This document shows, in pieces, positions 51,155 to 61,200 of a stretch of DNA of 64,000 nucleotides (positions are counted from its first letter, which is position 1; each line of letters opens with the position of its first letter). The notes beneath the pieces were generated by a model, which was not told the origin of the DNA, searched no databases, and saw only the letters and a program-made list of their open reading frames with translations. The position numbers and the translations under genes are program-made. The DNA is from Tolypothrix sp. PCC 7712 (GTDB lineage Bacteria; Cyanobacteriota; Cyanobacteriia; Cyanobacteriales; Nostocaceae): NCBI RefSeq assembly GCF_025860405.1, contig NZ_CP063786.1, positions 1-64,000 of the forward strand, read 5' to 3'.

Positions 51155-52663
51155 TTGATTCCCGTCATCTACAAAAAACCCAATTTTCTCGATACGCTCA
51201 AGTATGTCTTGGGGAAAGATGATGCTGCGATTGTCGATACTAATATGATGGGAACAAAGCCAAATGAATTTAACCAGCAGTTTCTCACCATCAAGTACAC
51301 CAACAAAGCAGTTAAACGGCAGTGCGCTCACCTCATCATCTCAATCGCACACCGCCCGAACTACCACGAGCATTTATCCAACAGTCAGTACAGTTATGTA
51401 GCAAGAGAATATCTCAAGGATATGGGATACTTGCCCAAGGAAGAATCATCTGTAGGAGCTACCAGTCAGTTCGTTGCAGTACGCCACCACGATCGCCACC
51501 ACGAACACCTGCACATAATCGCCTCCCGGATTCGGTTAGATGGCAGCTTAGTTAATGATTCCTATGATTATTTCAACTCCCAAGTCTCAACTAGACGCAT
51601 CGCAGCGGAACTAGGATTAGAGGTGACACCGACAACAAATGAAGCTGTGTCCTTTAAGTTAGAACAAGAGTACGGAATAATTACACTCACCAGCCCCAAC
51701 CGATCAAAAAGCATTAGAGCAGTCAACAGTAAGCACAAAACCCCAACCAGTAAGGAAATTATTCGCCAAGCAATAGGAGAAGCCATTAAGGACAGTCCCA
51801 CCGTCTCTACCTTCATTCAACGCCTGGAGGAAAACAACATTGGAGTATTGCCTAAGATGCAGGGGCAAGAACTACTAGGCTTTACCTACATTCATAATGA
51901 TGTAAAAATTGCTGGTTATCAAGTATACAAACCTTATAGCTGGAACAAACTGCGGTCTGAATATGGAATCATGTACGACCCAGATAAAGATATAGAAGTA
52001 ATTCAAAAAGCTAAAGCCAAAGCAATTGCTCGCATAAATAGCATAATTTTAAGTAATAATGATTACTTATATAGTGATAAACCTACTAATAGCAGTACAA
52101 GTGATAGCAATGGTGATACCGATAGTAACTCCAAAACACTTGTTAGTACATATACACTAAACAGTAATTATCCAAGTGAGATTCCAGTAATACAATCCAA
52201 ATTATTGGAAGACAAACCCACATTGAAAGCAAATAATACTAAGAAGCAAGTTCAGCCGCATCCCCAAAAACAGTACCCACAACAGGATATTTCAGAAGAA
52301 AATGGTCTTACTGCTAAACAATTCCTGGAAGAGCAATCTTCCCCTGTTCCTCCTTCTCTTAACCTTCTGCCTTCTACTCTCAAACATCTGCCTTCTATAA
52401 TCACTGACTATATGCTTGTTACCAATAACTTCCGTATCAAAGGACGGGAGTTGAGTGCCAGCTTAGATAGCAATACTCTGAGTGTTTACCGTCATGGGGA
52501 TAATACTCCTGTGATGCAAACCTGCTACAGTCATGGAAACTGGTATGAAGAGATACAAACTCGATTAACAACAAATGAAATCGAGCAGATTGAAAGCCTG
52601 CGTTTCTTTACGCAACAAGTATTAATGAATAAACAGCGATCGCAAAGAGGTATTGAGCAATAG
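51155..52663 (+). CDS. HUH relaxase (MobA/VirD2-like, Relaxase domain)
   Basis: Mobilisation nuclease of 502 residues that nicks oriT and pilots the strand. It starts at a TTG (MIPVIYKKPNFLDTLKYVLG), with probable catalytic Tyr17 in motif I. The metal-binding motif III HxDxxHxHxH is at residues 111-120 (HHDRHHEHLH), followed by IIASRIRLDG. The HUH domain ends near 200. The C-terminal half is variable, Ser/Thr-rich at about 310-350, with a final small domain (about 415-495, FRIKGRELSASLDSNTLSVY) that I cannot name. No type IV secretion genes are in the window. Confidence 0.92.
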   Translation: MIPVIYKKPNFLDTLKYVLGKDDAAIVDTNMMGTKPNEFNQQFLTIKYTNKAVKRQCAHLIISIAHRPNYHEHLSNSQYSYVAREYLKDMGYLPKEESSVGATSQFVAVRHHDRHHEHLHIIASRIRLDGSLVNDSYDYFNSQVSTRRIAAELGLEVTPTTNEAVSFKLEQEYGIITLTSPNRSKSIRAVNSKHKTPTSKEIIRQAIGEAIKDSPTVSTFIQRLEENNIGVLPKMQGQELLGFTYIHNDVKIAGYQVYKPYSWNKLRSEYGIMYDPDKDIEVIQKAKAKAIARINSIILSNNDYLYSDKPTNSSTSDSNGDTDSNSKTLVSTYTLNSNYPSEIPVIQSKLLEDKPTLKANNTKKQVQPHPQKQYPQQDISEENGLTAKQFLEEQSSPVPPSLNLLPSTLKHLPSIITDYMLVTNNFRIKGRELSASLDSNTLSVYRHGDNTPVMQTCYSHGNWYEEIQTRLTTNEIEQIESLRFFTQQVLMNKQRSQRGIEQ

Positions 52664-52929
52664 TAAATCATCTGTAGATAGAGAGAATTTAATCTACTCA
52701 GAATTAGGAGTAGAACTGGCGAAGACACTGTTGGCGAAGTGGTCACCAAGTGCAAACTAAACAGTTTAGGTTTTAAAAATTTCGTCTAGCAATCCAGGTT
52801 CTTTGTCTAGCCGGATGTGAATTTGGGGGCGGCTATTTGTGGACTTGTCAGGCATAAAAAATTGTTTTGTCTATTGGTGTCTAAGCATCAACAGTACAAT
52901 TTTTTGCGTTTATATTTATTAGAGGTAAA

Positions 52930-53184
52930 TTAAACCGTAAAATGTAGAAATTCGCTAACTTCAAGGCCGGTGCATTCAACAGATAAGCTATCTGGGTTGA
53001 TTCCCTGAAAGTCTAGATTCTTTTTCTCATAAGTTTTTAGCCTACCTATTGTGCTTTCGGCTAATTCCTTGGTTTTAAATAAGCAAGCTTCTTCTATTTC
53101 AAAAGTCCATTCAGTATTTGATACGTAATAGTAATTTAAATCTAGAAAGTGACCAAATACTACCCAGACATCTTTTTTAGACAT
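52930..53184 (-). CDS. Small hypothetical protein
   Basis: 84 residues, compact alpha/beta composition (DVWVVFGHFLDLNYYYVSNT, AESTIGRLKTYEKKN). No family recognised. It is the last of a minus-strand run of small genes (53770 to 52930), following the frameshifted zinc-finger gene by 17 bp. The spacer 52664-52929 shows nothing named. Confidence 0.6.
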   Translation of the reverse strand: MSKKDVWVVFGHFLDLNYYYVSNTEWTFEIEEACLFKTKELAESTIGRLKTYEKKNLDFQGINPDSLSVECTGLEVSEFLHFTV

Positions 53185-53201
53185 AAATTTTATTTTCTCT
53201 T

Positions 53202-53469
53202 TTATGAAGAATAATCAGCCCCAGCATTAATAAAATAACTATCTATTTCGCAGTAGTTATCGCCACTAAATATTATTCTAGGCTCCTCATAATAGAAAAC
53301 TTCTGCATAAACATCTTGTTTTATTAATTCAGCAAAATTATCAGCTTCAAATGTTACGCCTCTAGGCGAAAAAAATATCTTCTATTCCAACTCCTCCAGT
53401 TCCGCCACAAGCCGGACATTCAATTTCCTCAAACTGATTTTTGTGTATTTTTGATTTTATTTTTTTCAT
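53202..53469 (-). pseudogene. Small DnaJ-type zinc-motif gene with frameshift in an A7/T7 run
   Basis: From ATG 53469 the frame reads MKKIKSKIHKNQFEEIECPA then CGGTGGVGIEDIFFA and stops. The CPACGGTG motif is a DnaJ-like CxxCGGxG half zinc finger. After a T7 tract (53369-53375 on the plus strand as A7) the other frame continues smoothly as SPRGVTFEADNFAELIKQDV through VFYYEEPRIIFSGDNYCEID to a stop at 53202. Removing one base gives 88 residues. It overlaps the upstream gene by 41 bp. A sequencing or homopolymer error cannot be excluded. Confidence 0.6.
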
Positions 53470-53770
53470 AATCGTAAGTAAATTCAGGTATTTTACTAGA
53501 GGATTCAATAAAATAAGTCAAGTAACTTTTAATAATTTTAATATCTTCTTCTAGCCGATTTTTAGTAGATTTTATTCGGGATAATGCAATGTACAAATAA
53601 GTATCGATTGAATCTTTATCAGTTCCTTCTGCAAATTCTTCTTTTAAATCTTCTAAATTTTCAATTGAAAAATTTAAGTGGCTAATATGACTGCCAAAAT
53701 CATCTAAATAGCAAGAGACTCTAGCTACAGCTTCCTTAATATCAGATGCTATCGTTTCATCTATGCACAT
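53429..53770 (-). CDS. Small helical hypothetical protein
   Basis: 113 residues from ATG 53770, mostly alpha-helical with a coiled-coil-like pattern (HLNFSIENLEDLKEEFAEG, IALSRIKSTKNRLEEDIKII). No family recognised. It is first in the minus-strand run. Upstream, 53881-53913 contains the dyad ACATTG...CAATGT around TGCA repeats, a possible promoter-proximal hairpin. Confidence 0.55.
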   Translation of the reverse strand: MCIDETIASDIKEAVARVSCYLDDFGSHISHLNFSIENLEDLKEEFAEGTDKDSIDTYLYIALSRIKSTKNRLEEDIKIIKSYLTYFIESSSKIPEFTYDYEKNKIKNTQKSV

Positions 53771-54051
53771 AATCAAAAGTTAGATTTTGTTTCAAAATTA
53801 GTTAGCTAATTCTATAATTTTACTTTCTTGTGACATAACTCTTGTTTTGTCATAAATGTTGAAAGTAATATAACAATTTTACATTGTTTTGCATTTTTGC
53901 AGTTCTGCAATGTCTGCTAAAATATAATTTTGACAACATAACTCTCACAATAAAGACAGTTGCCCAGACGATACATTACTCTTACGACGCGTACGAAGGC
54001 TGAAGTGACAAACTGTACACAATACACATAAGTTTGTCCGATAATTATCTT

Positions 54052-54381
54052 ATGACACAAAATTGTATAAATTATATGGATATACTCGATGAGCTTTATA
54101 TACTAGATGAAAATAAACAACCTATTAAGCCCGACAGTCTTGAGCAATGGTCTGACTGGCGGAAAAATGAAAACAATATACAAGTAGCTTTAGATACTTT
54201 TTCGTGGGGAAGAGTATCTACCATTTTTTTAGGAAAGGATTATTCTAATTTTCCTAATCAAGAACCACAGCTTTTTGAAACTATGGTTTTTGGAGGTGAA
54301 TACAATGGTAAATTCTGGAGATATTCAACTTGGGAACAAGCTGTTACCGGACATCAAGAAGTTTGTATGATAGCTATTTGA
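54052..54381 (+). CDS. Small hypothetical protein, phage-like
   Basis: 109 residues from ATG 54052; an in-frame TTG at 54034 was not preferred. The C-terminal FETMVFGGEYNGKFWRYSTW then EQAVTGHQEV recalls small proteins common in phages (TWxxAxxGHxxxV near the end). Function unknown. It stands alone on the plus strand; the spacer 54382-54670 shows nothing named. Confidence 0.6.
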   Translation: MTQNCINYMDILDELYILDENKQPIKPDSLEQWSDWRKNENNIQVALDTFSWGRVSTIFLGKDYSNFPNQEPQLFETMVFGGEYNGKFWRYSTWEQAVTGHQEVCMIAI

Positions 54382-54670
54382 GCCTATTGTATTGGTGAGA
54401 AAAATCTAAACTTATAATAAGCCTAAAGTAAAAAAATACTGTTGTAAAATTGGTGACAAGTCAGCCATAATTTTTTGTTAATATGATAAGAATTTAGCAC
54501 TCAAGAGCCAAGAGCAAGAATACAAAATTACCTCAGTATAATTAACAGTTTGATTTATCAACTTACATCTAGTTTTTATAACTATTCTGACGAATGTATT
54601 CTGACATAATTTCTAATCTTATTTTTAGAGAGGAGTAATTTTATTCATTTTATTCGCTCGATTGCCAACT

Positions 54671-55033
54671 TCAACCAATTCGTTCAGCTTTTGATACAGG
54701 AGGTTCTAAAAAATCGAATCCGCTTTCAACAAGCCACTGTTTAGAAATAGCATCAGGACGATTAACAATAAAGCTGCAAGCGTCGTCTAATTCTTCAAAC
54801 ACTCTGTTACAAATAGTTGGGTGCTGATAATCTCCTACTCCCACCACCCAAACCTCTTGCCCATAATTAGACAAGTAAATCCTGACTACGTTTTCTGGAT
54901 AACAATGCCAATTTTTGGGATCGGAAACTACAGATATTGTATCTGTGGGGAAGGGAAGCTCACGATTAATTCTTCCGTCAGGAAACTCAGCACTGTACTT
55001 GGCTATATATTCTTGGATTTTTAGTTTAACCAT
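54671..55033 (-). CDS. Small hypothetical protein
   Basis: 120 residues, apparently soluble and globular (IQEYIAKYSAEFPDGRINRE, YGQEVWVVGVGDYQHPTICN). No family recognised. It follows the 64-residue gene at 55062 by 28 bp on the same strand. Confidence 0.6.
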   Translation of the reverse strand: MVKLKIQEYIAKYSAEFPDGRINRELPFPTDTISVVSDPKNWHCYPENVVRIYLSNYGQEVWVVGVGDYQHPTICNRVFEELDDACSFIVNRPDAISKQWLVESGFDFLEPPVSKAERIG

Positions 55034-55061
55034 ATTTATTAGCTAAGACACACAAATGTTT

Positions 55062-55256
55062 TTATAAATCACAGCGCAACAACTTAATCTTGAAATACCC
55101 TCGTTTAAGTTTCTCACTTCCGCTGACTTCATAAAATTTATCTGGTTTTTGAACAATTTCAACCAGTCCCTGCGCTTCCATATTTTCAAACAACGACTGC
55201 CACGACGCAATATCTTGCTCAGGCGCAAAAATTCTAACATCGTTTATCTCGCCCAT
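55062..55256 (-). CDS. Very small hypothetical protein
   Basis: 64 residues with AGAGG a few bases before the ATG, which favours this frame over an overlapping 65-codon frame (55043-55240). It contains DIASWQSLFENMEAQGLVEI, suggestive of a helix-turn-helix, followed by a strand pair. A small winged DNA-binding protein is possible but unproven. Confidence 0.5.
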   Translation of the reverse strand: MGEINDVRIFAPEQDIASWQSLFENMEAQGLVEIVQKPDKFYEVSGSEKLKRGYFKIKLLRCDL

Positions 55257-55317
55257 AAGCCTCTTTGTTCTAGCTATATAAAATTATAAAAGTAACTAGA
55301 ACAAAAAACGATAACCC

Positions 55318-55998
55318 ATGCCCAAGAAAAAATGTGGAATTGGATTTGACTGTGCCAGTATGATGCAGCACCCAGGCATAGATCCTGGCGACTGCTTAAA
55401 TTACAAAACTTGTGGGAGTGCGCTTGAACTAACCCCCGATGAAGAACTCGAACTTGTTCGTATCCGGGAAGAACAAATGCGCCAGTATCAAGAACAAATT
55501 CGCCTGACTCGTCGTTCTGCCGCCATTATGATGCTGATGAGGCGCGGCTGCCCACAGTCACCAGAATCGTTAGGTATTGTCTCCGCCGTCGAGGCGATCG
55601 CCACCACATTAGATAATATTCGTACTGGACTTACTAACTTCGACGGACAGTACATCGCACCACCTAGTTGCGAACTCCACATTTACAATGTCAAACGCCC
55701 CAGTGGTACGTACTCATACTATAAACTAACTGCCGAAAACGCAATATTTGCACCTTCAGAGAAAGAACAACAAGTACGGGTAATTCACCTCAGCCATCAT
55801 AATGATGCGCGGTATATAGAAGCACAACTTGGTATCGAACGGCGAAACAAGTTAACCCAGGTGCGAACACTGCTTCAGAACGCAAGCGCATTGCTTGAGG
55901 AAGCAACACGTCTACTTGAACAAACCACAGATATGAACAGTCCAAATGCTACAGTTGAAGTTTTCAATATTGATGAAATTACACCAAGCAATTTATAA
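55318..55998 (+). CDS. Cys-containing plasmid hypothetical protein
   Basis: 226 residues. The N-terminus has four Cys in CGIGFDCASMMQHPGIDPGD then CLNYKTCGS, a possible zinc site. A helical Arg/Gln-rich segment follows (about 40-70), then a globular part with YNVKRPSGTYSYYKLTAENA and a C-terminal helix. It has no assigned function that I recognise. Its promoter region lies in the 61-bp divergent spacer with the 64-residue gene. The following spacer 55999-56313 contains two HIP1 sites within 30 bp and a hairpin (GAAAGG/CCTTTC, 56287-56310) near the end of the TauE/SafE gene. Confidence 0.65.
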   Translation: MPKKKCGIGFDCASMMQHPGIDPGDCLNYKTCGSALELTPDEELELVRIREEQMRQYQEQIRLTRRSAAIMMLMRRGCPQSPESLGIVSAVEAIATTLDNIRTGLTNFDGQYIAPPSCELHIYNVKRPSGTYSYYKLTAENAIFAPSEKEQQVRVIHLSHHNDARYIEAQLGIERRNKLTQVRTLLQNASALLEEATRLLEQTTDMNSPNATVEVFNIDEITPSNL

Positions 55999-56313
55999 AA
56001 CCAGCAAAAAAAAGAAAAATTTACTTCGATTACTGCCGTCAAATTTTTAACCATAGTCTTACATAGACGTGCAACTTCAGCTTAGTTCTAGTTTCTTTAA
56101 ATAAAAAGAATAGCTAGAATAAAGGGCAACCCTAAAATTTTGGCTTAATCTGTAGGTGTACATTTAGAATAAAGTTCCAAAATTTAAAATTTTTAAGGGT
56201 ATGGACTCAATGTAGCGATCGCTAACAATCTCTGCGGGCGATCGCAAGAGTTATTTGTTTTCTCTGGATATCCAAAAATTTATGGGGTGAAAGGTTTTTT
56301 GGGTATCCTTTCT

Positions 56314-57117
56314 TTAAACTAAAGGTGTAAATTGACTAATAGTACTAGTTGACTGATTAGGTTGTAGGGATTTACGTAGTGTGACGATTGTAAGAATAGT
56401 CACAACTGTAAGGTAGATACGTTGTAGCCAGATACTACTCAAGCTTAGGGTAATACGTCCGCCAATAATTCCGCCTATGAACATTGTAAAACCAAGAATT
56501 ATACCTAACTTGTAATCTACAAGTCCTTGCATCATAAATATTAAAGTAGCAATGAGTGAGGAAAATATATTAATAAGCTTAGTTGTTGCTATTGCTTGAA
56601 CAAATGTCATGCGAAATAGCATTACATAGGCTGCTGTTAGTAAAGTCACATAACCACCACTAAAAAAGCCACCATAAATACCAATTATAAAAGTGGCTAT
56701 ATAGCCTACAATTTCTGCTGCCTGTGAGGGTATTGCTTCTGCTGGGACTACTCCAGCATTCTTGTTAGCAATTGATAATACCGTAACTAAAATCATTGAG
56801 ATAGAGATAACAAGTGGTATTGATTTTGAAGGTACAATCAGAACAAGCAATGCTCCCAAAATTGATGATGTAAGCGTTAGAAAAATCAATAATGGTAAGC
56901 GAGGACGGTCAATTACTCCTTTACCAATAAAAGGTAATGTGCCACCAATGCTCATTAATGTTAATGCAAACATATTAGTAGCAAGAGCAGTGCGTGATTC
57001 AATTCCGAACTGAAGCATTACAGGTACAGTAATTAAAGAAGTGCTGCCAGTGATGACGCTGATGACGCTTGCTATCAAAAAAATTGTCATTAGAATAAGT
57101 AATTGAATAGTTAGCAA
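56314..57117 (-). CDS. TauE/SafE family membrane permease
   Basis: Membrane protein of 267 residues with about eight hydrophobic segments. It shows family features GSTSLITVPVMLQFGIESRTALATNMF (positions about 26-52) and the repeated half VGYIATFIIGIYGGFFSGGYVTLLTAAYV (about 137-165). TauE/SafE proteins move sulfonates or organic anions, often as exporters. It stands alone, and the substrate cannot be inferred from the context. Confidence 0.85.
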   Translation of the reverse strand: MLTIQLLILMTIFLIASVISVITGSTSLITVPVMLQFGIESRTALATNMFALTLMSIGGTLPFIGKGVIDRPRLPLLIFLTLTSSILGALLVLIVPSKSIPLVISISMILVTVLSIANKNAGVVPAEAIPSQAAEIVGYIATFIIGIYGGFFSGGYVTLLTAAYVMLFRMTFVQAIATTKLINIFSSLIATLIFMMQGLVDYKLGIILGFTMFIGGIIGGRITLSLSSIWLQRIYLTVVTILTIVTLRKSLQPNQSTSTISQFTPLV

Positions 57118-58202
57118 AATAGATACACTTCCTTTAAAGTACAGTTTGCCAATCGAAATACTGGAGTTAGTAATAAAAGTAAATTAGCACATAATCAATA
57201 AAACTTAAATAGCCTATTACATAGAAAACTTTACCAACCATTGATACTTATTAATGAATTTGTTGGTATTTAGCTAATTATTTATTCAAATAAATTATAA
57301 TTTTTTTAGTTAGTTAACTACTGTCCTCAAGAACGAGCGCTAACTTCAAAAGACAGATACTAAGCTTAACAGCTAATCCCTGGCTAATGACTCCCTGGTA
57401 AGATAGTCAGCCAGGGTTTTCAATTGGCCGCGTCTTTCCCTGTGTCCAAAATTGTCCAAAACCTAGCTAGACATATCTCCTAAAGACTCAAACTTTGCGA
57501 TCATAGGCACTTGTTGGATGAAGATGAACAGAGTTAGTAAGCACTACAGCACTGTAATAATGTGGGGTAAGAAAAAACTCAGAAAAAAGCGTACTATTAA
57601 AATCTGCCAACCAAGAGTAGGAAGGGTTAAAGAGGCAATGCTACCCTAGTTACGCGGTCGAGCCTTTATTTAAAGTTCAATAGGTAGTCGCCAAAGCACA
57701 AAAGATATGGTTACACTAGGCGCGCTTAAGTGAAACCAGTAGTTATAGTATTTGAGTTAATCTAGTAGTTGACTGGCCTGAATAAAAAGTAAAACCTAGT
57801 GCTATCCTGCTACCAATTTTCATGACTCGCCGTACTTCCGGCTGCTATTTAGTATTGAGTTTTCAACACATTGTCACTCTGCCTAAAACTACAAACACAA
57901 CCAGAATCGCAAACATTACAAAAGTTACTACTGATTTATAAATAAGCAAAAAGTAATCAATAAGTTTGTATATTTTTTGTCATACTTAAATTAGGAAATC
58001 ACGCAGGATAAGCTTTCATAAAGACTAAGCTAAGTAAAAACCTTGTTCCAAGGTACTTTTAACTACTAATAAATTGTTAGTAGAAATTAGAAATTTGTTG
58101 AATAGATTACTGATAAAGAGAAAGTAAAATTAAACTCTACGGGTATTTTAGTGCCAAAAAGTAAAAATTTATCTTTAATTTTATAAGTTTAATTGTTCAT
58201 AT
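57118..58202. other. Long spacer before the giant gene
   Basis: About 1.08 kb with no convincing gene. It holds the hairpin at 57378-57420, a direct repeat TGTCCAAAA at about 57442-57462, and a very basic 43-codon frame at 57518-57649 (KKKLRKKRTIKICQ) whose reality I cannot support. No good ribosome site is visible immediately upstream of 58203. Confidence 0.5.
57378..57420 (+). terminator. Terminator-like hairpin with no upstream plus-strand gene nearby
   Basis: CCCTGGCT (57378-57385) pairs with AGCCAGGG (57409-57416), followed by TTTT. The nearest annotated plus-strand gene ends 1.4 kb upstream, so it may end a small RNA transcript or have another structural role. Confidence 0.45.
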
Positions 58203-61200
58203 ATGACAATTCAAGCTAAACATTTTGACACTAGATTAAATCAATGGATTCATACAGATGGTAATACAAATAATCCAGATTCGCTGTTAAAGGAAGAACT
58301 TAATAATACTCTACTAGAACATTTCTTTCCTGAGGTAAACTTTTCGTTCGGGCATATGGACGAAAAGTCTACTGTGGAACAATTAACTAATCATCCAGAA
58401 GGTCATAAATTATTATTATCATCAAAAACTCGGTTGTTATATGGCCCCGAAAAATGTCTAGATACAATTAGGCAATTATGCCCTGATAACAAAGATAGAG
58501 GTGCTTACGGATCTATCTTTCTTGGTTCATGTAGAAATGCTGTTAATAAAGAGTTAAACATCCTAATAGTTGATGATAATAATGGTGAAAATGGCGGCAT
58601 TATTAGTGATGACCAAGCATATCGGTTAACAGGAGACTGTTACGGACAAATATCAAAAGACCTGTATCACGAATTAACTAAGCATCAAAAAGGTGATAAA
58701 TATCGAGTAATTCAGCACCGCTTTGGTTGGACTGATCGAGACGGAGATGATCAGAAATACCGTTTTGGTAAAGGTACACTACGCCCTGCTAACCTTGAGC
58801 AAATCCTCAATTATCAAGACTCCAATAACTCAACTAAAATTGACCTAATTCTTCCCTTATCTGCGTTCAAGGGAACTGATAAAGATAATCCCAATGGCCC
58901 AACTAAGCCTCAAATTCAACCTGGATTGTACAGACAAAATATCTGGCTAGGTGAAAAATCACAATCTGAACTCGGTAAGACAGCTATCTCACAGTTACTC
59001 GCTTCATTCCCTAACGGACTAAAAGACTTTACCGAACAATTAGAACTTGAAGCCAAAAAGCTTAAAGAAGCACAGGATGACCCTCGGCAACTTGCACAAC
59101 TTTACTGCGAAAAGTACGAGAAGCGTAAAGCCTTTCTTGAAGAACAAGCAACCACACTAGAAGAACAAGCAGCAGAAGATCCAACATTAGCAGAAGAGTT
59201 AGAAACTTTGCGCTCGCGCATTGCTACTGACTCGTTGATTTACAAACTCATCAAAGCTGACCTGCAAGGAGAGGGGCAACTTCTCGAAACTGAGAAAGTA
59301 CAGCGCGAACTCGCCCGGTTCGTCCAAAACGAGTGGAAAGAAATCGCCATCGGCAAGACGTTAACGTTTGAGCGAGCAATGGTCATTCCCTCCAAAGACC
59401 TGCAAAATGGGGAAATTTCCATACCGCATTATCAAGACGGCGAAGAAGTTCTCAACTTCCGCTCCCCTTTCCTTAACTCAAATGGTCTGTGCGTCTCAAC
59501 TAACAAAATTGTAGAAGATATCCTTGGGCCTGATGGTCAACCTCTCGCTGGTGCGATCGCTGTCTCGGACGAAACAAGCGATCGCATTTACAACCGTCTC
59601 AATGAGCAAATTAAATCTATCCTGCCAGAAGCTCAAGGAAAAAATATCCAGTTAGAAGGTATTGAAAATTACTTAGACCAAAGTATCAGTAAGCTCGAAA
59701 CTAAAGATAAAATCGAGTTTACTAACAAATTTAACGAGTATATTTTAGAACTACAATCAGTTGGTTATGAATTAGAGATTCTCCCTCAAGAGTCCGAACA
59801 AGAGCGCCAGGCACGCGATTACGATGGTGATTGTATCGGCTTCGAGCGGGCAAGCAAGTATCCCAACTTCACCATCGAAGCAAAAGAGCGCAACCTGCCC
59901 GAAAACGCCTACGCTCCAACTGTCAAACTTAAAAAACAATCTTTCTACCAAGAAGATGGAAGCCAGCCAGAATTTGAGGAAATCGCCATCCACATGAGCG
60001 ATGGCATTAGTGTGGGTGTTATCAACAATCACCTTACCTCAATTGAGGCGTTAGAGTCAGAAATTACGATTCTCAAAAACTTTGGTAGTGAAAAAGACTC
60101 AATTGAGTACGTACAGCAGGTAGCCAAACACTACGAAGATTTATTCAAAACAGAAGCCTGGGCAAAATCCAAGGGTATTGAAGGGAAGGAGATTCCAAGC
60201 AAGTATCGCAGTTACATGGAAGAGTTCATCAAAACTGTTCGACAAGAACCCTTAAACCAGGCTAATGCAGTAGTGGCGATGAACATTAATACCCAAATGT
60301 ATCGTGAAATGATTGCTGAGGCAGCATTTCAAAATCAAATTTCAGTTGACCTTTTCAAGAGTGCCAAAAAACCTGAAATTGAAATTATTCGCAACAACAG
60401 TCGGATTCTTCACCGTGAAGTCAACTATATTAAGGATAAGAAGAAAGATGTCTATATTGACAATACAATTCAAACGACAGGATATTCTCCTGTTGAATTA
60501 CTAATTGCTCAAACCAATCAGTATTTTGAAAAAGCTCGCCTCGAATCGCGTGAAATCGTTCAATTTCAAGCTTTATTTAAAGGGGTTGAATTTTCTCACG
60601 AACAGCGATTAAGAGCTACCCTCATCAAAAAAGAATTCGACAAATCATTCAACCGAGCAAGTGAGCTATCTAAACAAAAAGAAACTGAAAAAGGGCCATC
60701 TGTAAATATTACCCTTGCTAATGGTAATCAAGTAAGTATAACTAATCTTCTACAGTATGATAATAAATTTATCTGGAAAGCTAATACAATTACGATAAAA
60801 CTATCAGAAATATCCGAAGATAAGCGCAATAATAACCGTCCGCATAAATATTTAGTTTATGCTCAAATTAACGATGAAACTGAAAATGGTAAACCCAAGT
60901 TTAGAACATTAGGAACACTAGCGAGAGAGCAAGAAAATAAACTCGAAGAGATAGGAATTACACTTGGGCACGAAGTAAAATCTAACAAAATATTATTCCA
61001 GCCTGAACTAAGCGAAGGTCAAATTAAACTTCTTTACCAAAAAGCTTACCAGATAGCAGAGGAATTTTATAATTCGCTCCCAGAAGACCAAAAGCTAACA
61101 ATGGCAGCTGCCACCTGGGCAGTATCAACTACTCGTGAGAATAGTAATGATAAAAGTAGCGATCGCCAAAATAAAGTTTCTAATTTCGCTTTTGCTACCT

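Noticed and set aside
55043..55240. 65-codon minus-strand frame overlapping the 64-codon gene
   Set aside because: The alternative frame at 55062-55256 has a ribosome site and a more protein-like composition.
57518..57649. 43-codon very basic plus-strand frame
   Set aside because: No ribosome site or homologue known to me; retained only as a note in the spacer entry.
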